DNA of 64,000 nt from Verpa conica (taxonomy: Eukaryota > Ascomycota > Pezizomycetes > Pezizales > Morchellaceae), in assembly GCA_033030425.1 (NCBI GenBank), contig JAUFSD010000021.1:1178001-1242000 (forward strand), in the 5' to 3' direction. This document shows, piece by piece, positions 56,678-64,000 of the stretch (the first letter of the stretch is position 1; each line of letters begins with the position of its first letter). The notes beneath the pieces are model-generated. The model had not been told where the DNA came from. It saw only the letters and a program-made list of their open reading frames with translations, and did no database searches. The position numbers and the translations under genes were made by a program.

Positions 56678-57822
56678 TTTGACGACTTACAGCTCTTACC
56701 TGGAGCCTGAATCCCGACTACCGAAGTGGCAGCCTTTGATATCTTTTAAGCCTCTTGGTGATGAAAAATTACCGCCCTGGCAGGTTTCAATTGTCAAATT
56801 TTAGATCTGCTGGGTGGACCGACTGGTCGTTGCATGCTCTAACCTTTGCACATTCAGCTATGCTTAAGATTGAAGACTATTCTCACTTATCGGTAATCTT
56901 GTATTGCAAGGATCCCCCTCAATAAACTGCCTGCCTAATACCCCTTATCTCCAGAGCTACCAATTGATTCATCTAGCGGTACTCACGACCTGGAGAGCTG
57001 TCGGTATTGTCACATGATATTGATTTCTGGACATAAACTGCACATACCCCCTGTCGGAAGGCCCCAAGTGGTGGCTTAGGTGGGAAATGTCTCACCTTTC
57101 TATGAACGCACTGGTAGGCTTAGTGCCCGAAGCTTCGGCCTAGCTATAGTATTATAGGTACGATCAAACATCTTGTATGTATCCTAGGTAGAGATTAATA
57201 TACAGGTGTACCGAGAATTATCTTAGAACATGTATGGTATATGAGGCTGCGATACAGGAGCCAAGGCAACATTGCCCCCTATTTGGGGCATCTTTTGCCC
57301 TTAAGCCTCAACAACTGAAGCTGAGGGTAGCGAGCTGCGGATTTTTCAGGTTAGGCTTCTGCGAACAGAGTAAGTAAGTGTCTTGTGAAACTATATGACT
57401 ACCCTTGCGCAGTAGTCGCCCTGGAGGCCTACCGTAGATGGTTGGTATAACTTCTAAATGGTTCTCTACTCACAGCCCCAGAATTGTTTCACAAGATTTT
57501 CTCTTCGGAGAACCTGGATTCTTGTGATTTCTGCCGTAATAAGTGCGTCTTCTGGAAGAATACTTAATAGGAGAAAGGCACTGGCTTCTGGATCCGCTGA
57601 AAAATTCCCCTATAAGATTACTCCAACCTGTCACAACTAATACCGTACCCCGGCAATATCGCAACTACCGCTTGGCTATTGGTCGTCGGTCCACTTTTAT
57701 CCAACTAGCGACTCTCATTCCTTAATACTAAAACCTAGCATTTTCTTAATAAAACACTGTCGGTGGAGCCGTCTGACTATCATTACTCTTCCCACAAGTT
57801 CCTCCGACCGAAGCACTTCGAA
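56678..57822. other. Spacer upstream of the membrane-protein gene
   Basis: No gene recognised; includes the promoter region of the gene at 57823. Confidence 0.45.
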
Positions 57823-59538
57823 ATGTCTACTGCCCTTAGCATTTATTTCGTTACACTCTGGGTGGTCTTCGCCATCGGATTACCCATCCCCGAGAACGCA
57901 GAAGACACGCCTCAGCAAGGCTGGGTTGCGGAACCCAGAGGCCGTGGTACCCTCAGTATCATCACGAGTTGTGGGGTCACTCTCGGTCTTTGCGTCTGGA
58001 CCGCTATCCATCCTGACGTCCATGCGGGCTCAACAACCTGGCAACGACTCAAAACGAGACTACGGTGGATGTTAAGGGCCCTTCATACCCCAGACGAGGT
58101 GGTTATGAGCGCTTATAACCAATGGCGTGAGGCGGAGAGGATTCACAGTGCTTGGATGAAATCTGGTTTGAATGATTACACGAAGAGTGATGAAGCCCCC
58201 ACAGGCGCGGCACAGACCAATGGTCCTAAGGACATGAATCGGACACTTACGGATAAGAAGCCACCGAGCAGTTCAATACACGGCGGTGAAAGGTATTTTA
58301 TAAGCGTTACTGGTAGTAGTAACACACATACAGAAAAGGCCCAGGACCAGTGTTTCAATGACCCAGACAAAGCATTTACACCAGAGATACCGCTCGATGA
58401 TCCTCAGAACACCACTATAGATCACCTCGAACAGATAACCTCCGAAACTCAAACCGGCAGTAGCGATACCGCAGTACAATCAAAAGAGCCTCATAGTCAT
58501 AGCCCCAAGAAAAAAGAAAAAGCAGTTGATCGCTTAGGGAAAGAAGGAGCTTTCTTCATTGTTATGCATGGATTTGTTCGTCAGACGGACAAAGTCAAAC
58601 CCAAACCCTGGGACGCTCAGATGTTCATCGACGCCCTCGGATGGCAGGGCGAAAATATCAGCGAGCAGCTCAACCGGAACGATATCATTGACAAGGGGAA
58701 GGCTAGTACGCTAGCAAAGCTTGTAGTGTGTGTGCAGGCGTCGTGGCTTGTAGTACAACTCATCGCACGAAAAGCCGCTGATCTACCGATAACGCTCCTC
58801 GAATTGCACGTCGTGATCCATATATTAATTGCGGCGGTCGTCTATGGATTCTGGTGGAATAAGCCACTAGATGTTAATGAACCGATTACGCTGAACTACG
58901 CCTATGGACCGGCCCCCGAGGTTGAGAATCTTAGCAGCAAGGTCAAAGGGTTGCTTGATTTTAGTGATACATTTTCTCCGCTCCGCTGGCTATTAAAGCC
59001 TAGAAAGGATCCATTCCCGAACTCTTCGGCCCCAAAACGGATAGGAAGTAGCTCCGAAAGACTTTCGGCTCCGGAGGAGGGTGACACTAAGATAGACATA
59101 TCGCCAGATCAATCGGTTTCAGGAGGAAGTGATAACTCCGACACCGACTCAAATGCCCCTTCAGTCTTCAGCGAGGATATTACCCAGATATTGGGTAATA
59201 ATTGGCAGGCATTGATCTTCTACCTTATCTATGCTGGACTTCATGCTACTGCATGGAATTCACAGTTCCCGACGGTGGTTGAATGTTGGATTTGGAGATG
59301 TTCTTGCCTAGTAATTGGTGCTGTTCCTATTTGTCTCGTATTTCTTATGTTCATCCAAAGGTATTTCAAGCATGGCAAGGTTCTCACCCAATGCAATCAG
59401 ATCATCTACCATACACTCAAGATTGTCTATCTGTTAGGTTCTGCATGCTTGTTGGTGGAATCGTTTATTAGTCTGCGCTGTCTCCCGAGCGGAGCGTATA
59501 AAACCTTGGTATGGGAGAACTACATACCTCATTTCTGA
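57823..59538 (+). CDS. Fungal multi-pass membrane protein of unknown function
   Basis: Intronless, 571 codons from the ATG at 57823, chosen because it begins a clean hydrophobic signal (ALSIYFVTLWVVFAIGLPIP); an upstream in-frame GTG lacks support. After the signal come EPRGRGTLSIITSC with a membrane segment (41-62), a long hydrophilic region with low-complexity Ser/Thr (about 110-240), then segments near 296-316, 322-346, 463-480, 490-512 and 526-548. The blocks KGKASTLAKLVVCVQASW and FWWNKPLDVNEP recall a large uncharacterised family of fungal membrane proteins abundant in basidiomycetes and some Pezizomycetes. No catalytic motif is visible. Its location is probably the secretory pathway or plasma membrane. 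Confidence 0.82.
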   Translation: MSTALSIYFVTLWVVFAIGLPIPENAEDTPQQGWVAEPRGRGTLSIITSCGVTLGLCVWTAIHPDVHAGSTTWQRLKTRLRWMLRALHTPDEVVMSAYNQWREAERIHSAWMKSGLNDYTKSDEAPTGAAQTNGPKDMNRTLTDKKPPSSSIHGGERYFISVTGSSNTHTEKAQDQCFNDPDKAFTPEIPLDDPQNTTIDHLEQITSETQTGSSDTAVQSKEPHSHSPKKKEKAVDRLGKEGAFFIVMHGFVRQTDKVKPKPWDAQMFIDALGWQGENISEQLNRNDIIDKGKASTLAKLVVCVQASWLVVQLIARKAADLPITLLELHVVIHILIAAVVYGFWWNKPLDVNEPITLNYAYGPAPEVENLSSKVKGLLDFSDTFSPLRWLLKPRKDPFPNSSAPKRIGSSSERLSAPEEGDTKIDISPDQSVSGGSDNSDTDSNAPSVFSEDITQILGNNWQALIFYLIYAGLHATAWNSQFPTVVECWIWRCSCLVIGAVPICLVFLMFIQRYFKHGKVLTQCNQIIYHTLKIVYLLGSACLLVESFISLRCLPSGAYKTLVWENYIPHF

Positions 59539-60398
59539 TTATTGTGGGGTACGACCTATGTAGCATTACCACGTGGGAAAACGTTATGCTTTAGATTTCC
59601 GTCTCTTTAGTTTTTATTATTATTCTTATCATCGGTTTGGGTTTTTACTTTTTCTCTTAATTACTTATATAGTGGTAGAGGAGTCATGTACCTATATTCT
59701 GGAGATGTACATATTGACCTAGCTTTCCTAAAACCGTCTAAGAATTGCATGATCATTGCATAGGCCAATCTAGGTTCACGGCTTTTATTAGTCTTTCATG
59801 TTCTCGGCAAATATTTTAGCTGGTCATAATGCCCTTGCTCACCAACCCCAGCTCTCGTTCAACCATGCAGGGGTTGTCTCAAATGACGTCGCTACCGACT
59901 GAGGCTCAATTAAGGTGCGGCTCTGCGGTCGGGTAACAAGACTTGGCGATGCATCACAACGTCAATAATCGATGTGCTTAGGAAATAGGCATTAAGTTGT
60001 CTTAATACTGCTATTATAACTTTTATGATCCCCGGAGTATTTATTCACAGGTGTAATGACTCCAGAGTGATAGTAGTATAGCCGAGTTTTCTCGACAGGA
60101 TACCGGTTAAGACCCTGGCGACATTTCGGCGCAATAAGGTAGATAGTTATTTAAGGGTATTTATGGCATCAAGCATAGGTCTTGCCAACTACAGTCGCAC
60201 CTGAATAAGCAGTACAGAATATTCCGTCACCGCAGTGCGAGTATTCAGATTTAATGTAACTGTGGTGATATCTAGATCCATTGTTAAATTCTGCTTCCGC
60301 TTCAAGACAATGTCTCATAATTTGGATTTTTTGTTAACCACTCACATCCCAAAATTATACAATATAGCACGGCTCTTTAACTAGCTTATAAAGGAGGA
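59539..60398. other. 3' flank, no gene recognised
   Basis: Non-coding spacer. GTGCGGCTCTGCGG at about 59914 also occurs at 2909, a short match of unclear meaning. Confidence 0.4.
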
Positions 60399-60512
60399 TT
60401 GCGCTGATAGAGAACTGAATTGAAGAACTTAAAATACAGAGTAAACAGTAAACTTTATATACCAAAGAAAATCCTTCAAATAATGGTTACCTGATTAACC
60501 AACTGGTGCAAC
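60399..60512. repeat. Dispersed repeat, copy 2
   Basis: Matches 52829-52942 and directly adjoins the LTR end at 60513. Confidence 0.75.
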
Positions 60513-60574
60513 TGTAAAAACCGATCATCTATTGAGGAACAGCAGGCGATAATCACAAGACAAAGCTAGTATTG
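60513..60574 (-). mobile_element. Truncated LTR end
   Basis: First 62 bases (plus-strand sense) of the 360-bp LTR family, TGTAAAAACCGATC... to CTAGTATTG, directly followed by a complete LTR. Suggests insertion of one LTR into another or unequal recombination. Confidence 0.8.
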
Positions 60575-60933
60575 TGTAAATACCGATCACCTATTGGGGA
60601 ACAGCAGGCGATAATCACAGGGCAAGACTAGTATCGAGAGACTAGGAACTCAGGGACAAGGTAGGTATGGTAACAATATAAGTTGTTGCATGAAGAACTA
60701 ACTAACTGACGGAGACGCGTCCCTTTTATACCCTTTCTGGAGGGACGCTGAGATCAACAATGAGACAATATGAAACTGAAGGAGCAACCTCCTTCTACAT
60801 GAACCTATAGACGTCTCGTCCTGCGAGGCGTACTTCTTACATGACCAATGATAACAGGAATCCTACGAGATATGAAACGGTACGTGAAACAAGGAGATAG
60901 ACAAGGCAGACTAGGAAATGGGTGTTCTTGACA
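60575..60933 (-). mobile_element. Solo LTR, 359 bp, same family as 21913-22272
   Basis: TGTAAATACCGATC to GTTCTTGACA, highly similar to the copy in the Copia element over its full length, including the minus-strand TATAAAAGGGACGC promoter. No flanking target duplication was found here. Confidence 0.88.
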
Positions 60934-60949
60934 GGGGAAGAGAAGATTT

Positions 60950-61410
60950 TGAGTATAAATAGGGAACTTCGCTTCCCTCTTGTAATAGTTTTTCTCTTTT
61001 CTCTTTACGTAACGTTTCTTCAGTTAAATCAATCACAAGATTCCTTCTTTCGCTGTCTCTCTGCTGTTACATCGCTTCACAATTGCTGAAACTACTTGAC
61101 TACTCCACAAACCCTTGGTATATTGCTTGTAACGGATACTTACCTTGCCATTGAGTTAGTTGTATCTTGTGGCCACACTGTCTCCACGCTGTCCCCCTTG
61201 AAAACAGCATAACCACAGAATACAACTAACTCAATGGCAAGGTAACTATCCGTTACAAGCAAAATACCAAGGGTTTGTGAAGTGATCAAATAGTTTCAGC
61301 GATTGCAAAGCGATGTTACAGCAGAGAGGCAGCAAAAGAAAGAACTTATAATTGATCTAACTGAAGAGAGAAAGAGAGAGAGAAAGAGTTTTTATTTCCT
61401 ATTTAGGCCC
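60950..61410. repeat. Large imperfect palindrome, arms about 200 bp
   Basis: Left arm about 60950-61175 and right arm about 61210-61410 are inverted copies with a spacer of about 35 bp. The best part covers AACCCTTGGTAT, GCTTGTAACGGATA and CTTGCCATTGAGTTAGTTGT on the left and their complements on the right. Each arm starts with TAAATAGG, the left one within a TATAAATA box, so they look like two head-to-head LTR or promoter fragments. Confidence 0.85.
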
Positions 61411-62210
61411 GGGGCCCACTGTCGCGGGCAGCTCCGAGGGCTGACAATCTTTGCGAAAGAGAGTAGCATTTACCCCCACTCCTGTTAGAAGGTCGGACCG
61501 TCTCAGGGCGCGGGCTTAAACTTGGCAACTACGAGAAAGAAACCTGTTTCGGGTCGGATAAGCTATCGCGTCACACGGGGCGTAGGTGGAATATTGGGGG
61601 TCGGGTAGGACGGAAGCTCCGGGAGTCTAGAAGCGGTAGAAGGGAACAGAGCGGGGCTAGCATGATTAACGGAGGGGATAGGAGGAAAGTAGTTTTAGTA
61701 TAGGAGTAGCATAGAAAAGGGACTTGCGCGTCGAACATGACATGTTCGACGACATTTGTAATAAGAGAAGATAATAGGGTGGGGTTCGGGTCATACGAGG
61801 GGGGAAACAGGGGGTATATAAGAGGGGGGCTTCGCCCCCTCTCGGTGGGATTTTTTCGTTACGCAATCTCTTGTTCTCTAAGTTTACCAAAGAAAATTCC
61901 GTCTCTTACATTTGTTATATCTAAGAATTTTACCGAAGAATTATTGTCGCTGTCCAAAGCCCTTCTCGTCTTCCAAAGCCCTTTTTGTCTTCCAAAGTGC
62001 CCAAGCTTTCTGCCCGCGTCACCTAGATACACTTCCCCCGCCAAGGCCCCCGTTACACCCACTAAGTAAGGTCGCTAAGCAACCGCCTACACAATTGTCT
62101 CCTGCACATACAAGCAAACAAATAAATAAATAACGCGACATAAAAAATGAATTTCCGTATCCAATCTCGCCTGCAAACAAAAGAAAAACTTCCCCCACGC
62201 AGGTCACCCG
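61411..62210. other. Promoter-like region, no protein recognised
   Basis: Contains the palindrome at 61730-61750, TATATAAGAGG at 61815, a hairpin GAGGGGG-GCTTCG-CCCCCTC right after it, and a tandem CCAAAGCCCTT repeat at 61951-62005. Fits the 5' part of an unidentified retroelement or gene on the plus strand. Confidence 0.4.
61730..61750. repeat. Perfect 10-bp-arm palindrome
   Basis: GTCGAACATG-A-CATGTTCGAC, about 70 bp upstream of a TATA box. Could be a dimeric protein-binding site. Confidence 0.8.
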
Positions 62211-62402
62211 TTATTTCTTCCTGATATTGAGCTCTGTTATGAGCATAAATCGTATGAGGGGATGGCAGTTGTTATCGTTAATAAGTTGTTCCCATAAATG
62301 AGTGGGATAGTGTTCTTCCATCATGGTTTTCCGTTGTTGGTCGTACTGGTGGCAGTATAGCAGAATATGTTTACTTGACATGTCGTGCCCACAGCATCCC
62401 AA
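62211..62402 (-). pseudogene. LINE retrotransposon 3' ORF fragment
   Basis: 63 codons resembling the extreme C-terminus of fungal Tad1/I-type LINE ORF2: CCGHDMSSKHILLYC then QYDQQRKTM, the zinc-like C...H...C motif that follows the RNase H domain, and a helical tail LIRFMLITELN. The reverse transcriptase is missing, as expected for a 5'-truncated copy. Confidence 0.6.
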
Positions 62403-62569
62403 AAATCTAAATATGTCTTTAAACTGCTATGAACTGCTAGTAGAAGGCAATATATGACTTTAGTGTGGCTATATCTACCTATTATGTACTATTGATGCAC
62501 TATTATGCACTATTATGCACTATGAGTACTTTTGTGCACCTATGAGACATTCGATTGGTCTAATTGTGC

Positions 62570-62630
62570 TTTTTTTTTTTTTTTTTTTGAATCAAGTGAT
62601 TTTTATTGTTCTGGGTACAAAATCTGGTAT
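62570..62630 (-). repeat. Retroposon 3' end with A-tract (minus strand)
   Basis: 19 T on the plus strand (62570-62588) next to GAATCAAGTGATTTTTATTG and TTCTGGGTACAAAATCTGG. On the minus strand this is an AATAAA-type signal followed by poly-A. The same 3' end without the tract is at 54572-54616. Confidence 0.65.
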
Positions 62631-63250
62631 GCAGTATAAACTATGACCTAAAAACTACCCTTCCCCTTCCTAAAAATAAAACGCGTCCCCTTTCGAAATT
62701 CCAAACTTATATAAAATTAACACAAAGAAAAGATAAGTAAAAATGTATCGCACGTTTACACCCTTCTTTCTGATGACTTGCTGTCTTACTGCCGTTATAC
62801 ACGGGGTTGTCGTGATCGCTGACTCCTTATGTTTCGGAGTGAGTAATAGAGGTGAGAGAGGACATCATCAGCAAACTTGAAGGTTTCTCTCTGACGCATC
62901 TGATGAATCTGAGGCTTAGGATGCAGTTGGTGGAATTCGACGATCAGGAAACGGGATCTGTGTCAGAGACACTCGGCTAGCTGTCAGAGCTTTCAGGAGA
63001 GCCCTGGAGGCTCTCATAGTCGCCTCTGGAGGCGTCAGGAGACGTTTGAAGACTCTATAGTAGTCTCTGGGGGGGGCTTGCTAGTCACGCTGGCAGTCAC
63101 GCTGGGAGTCACGGTTTGGAGTTTTTAAAAATTTATTTATTTTACTATGTACATTTTCTAGTCTATATACAAAATACTGCTGCTTTGCCCCCCCTGCCTG
63201 CCCCCCTGCTTGCCTGCCCCCCTGCTTGCCTGCTGCCTGCTGCCTGCTGT
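62631..63250. other. Spacer before the terminal minisatellite
   Basis: Rich in GGAGnCTC-like motifs from 62990. No gene recognised. Confidence 0.4.
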
Positions 63251-64000
63251 CTGCTGTCGCGCTGGGAGTCGTCTGGCAGTCACGTCGAGGGGTAGGACAC
63301 GGGGGGTTCGTACCGCCACGGGTAGGTTGTTCGCTTGGTAGCCCGGAGGCTGCTGGGGGTCCTGGAGAGGTCCTAGGGGAGGTGCTGCTGCTGCTGTCGC
63401 GTTGGGGGAGGGGTCCTGGGGGTCCTGCTGCTGCTGCGCTGGGGGGGTCTGCTGCCTGCTGCTGCGCTGGGTGTCAGCTCGAGGTCCAGTCGACGCGTCG
63501 GACAAAGGGTGTTCGTACCTGGATGGGTAGGTTATTCTCTTAGTGGCCCGGAGACTGCTGAAGGCTGCTGGAGCCTTGCTGGGGGTCCTGGGGGGGGTCC
63601 TGCTGCTGCTGTTGCGCTGGGGGCTCTCTGGGAGTCACGCCAAGGCGCGGGACACGGGGAGTTCGTACCGTCACGGGTAGGTTATTCGCTTGGTGGCCCG
63701 GAGGCTGCTGGAGGCTTGCTGAGGGTGCTGGGGGGGGGTCCTGCTGCTGCTGTTGCGCTGGAGGTTCTCTAGGGGTCACGTCAACGCGTCAGACATGGAG
63801 TATTCGTACCTGGACGGGTAGGTTGTTTGCTTGGTGGCCCGGAGGCTGCTCGAGGTCCTGGAGGGAGTCCTGGAGGGAGTCCTGGGGGTCTGCTGCCTGC
63901 TGCTGCGCTGGGTGTCAGCTCGAGGTCCAGTCGACGCGTCGGACTAAGAGTGTTCGTACCTGGACGGGTAGGTTGTTCTCTTAGTAGCCCGGATGCTGCT
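63250..64000. repeat. GC-rich minisatellite, 144-204 bp units, runs off the window
   Basis: Units begin GTTCGTACC at 63307, 63511, 63660, 63804 (ATTCGTACC) and 63953, each followed by GGGTAGGTT, a CCCGGAG/TGCTGCT block and CTGCTGCTGCTG runs. Unit lengths 204, 149, 144 and 149 are not all multiples of three, so the Gln/Pro-rich minus-strand ORFs change frame and are not called as genes. Confidence 0.85.

Noticed and set aside
63158..63779. Gln/Pro-rich repeat proteins on the minus strand
   Set aside because: Reading frame changes between minisatellite units because unit lengths are not multiples of three; stops recur at the same place in units.

Overview
The window reads as nuclear DNA of a filamentous ascomycete fungus. 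Genes have 45-60 bp introns with GTATGT/GTAAGT-type donors and CTAAY branch motifs. A FluG-type developmental protein is present, together with HeLo-type and ankyrin/kinase genes, a Copia retrotransposon and many small inverted-repeat elements. The zinc-finger family and transposon load would fit Pezizomycetes such as truffle or morel relatives, but that placement is inference.

Layout. 1-2428: 3' part of a fluG-like gene (amidohydrolase plus glutamine-synthetase domains). 3691-5032: H-type lectin-repeat protein, minus strand. 5762-11952: three minus-strand genes, namely a HeLo-pseudokinase, an ankyrin-repeat protein and a protein kinase. The last two are linked by broken coding sequence, so they may be one fractured gene. 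13.0-14.0 kb: two small inverted-repeat elements. 15.1-36.9 kb: four diverged paralogs of a zinc-finger family (three intact six-exon models, one remnant). A 7.4 kb Copia element (21615-29005, target duplication GTTAA) splits the array, and two further LTR insertions sit inside the Copia. 38560-39558: alpha/beta hydrolase. 40681-41997: ATP-grasp protein. 42-57.8 kb: about 16 kb without a recognisable gene, but with a structured locus at 48.4-51.1 kb (an array of look-alike introns, an array of hairpins with changing stems, then a polypyrimidine minisatellite). 57823-59538: fungal multi-pass membrane protein. 60.4-64.0 kb: solo LTR, large palindrome, LINE fragment and a GC-rich minisatellite running off the end.

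The most distinctive content is the duplicated zinc-finger family, whose exon junctions can be read copy against copy, the precisely datable nesting of LTR elements, and the intron/hairpin arrays at 48.4-50.2 kb. The HeLo, kinase and ankyrin genes lying together resemble the domain set of fungal self/non-self recognition and cell-death systems. All exon joins and repeat relations were worked out by eye from the sequence; no database search was made.
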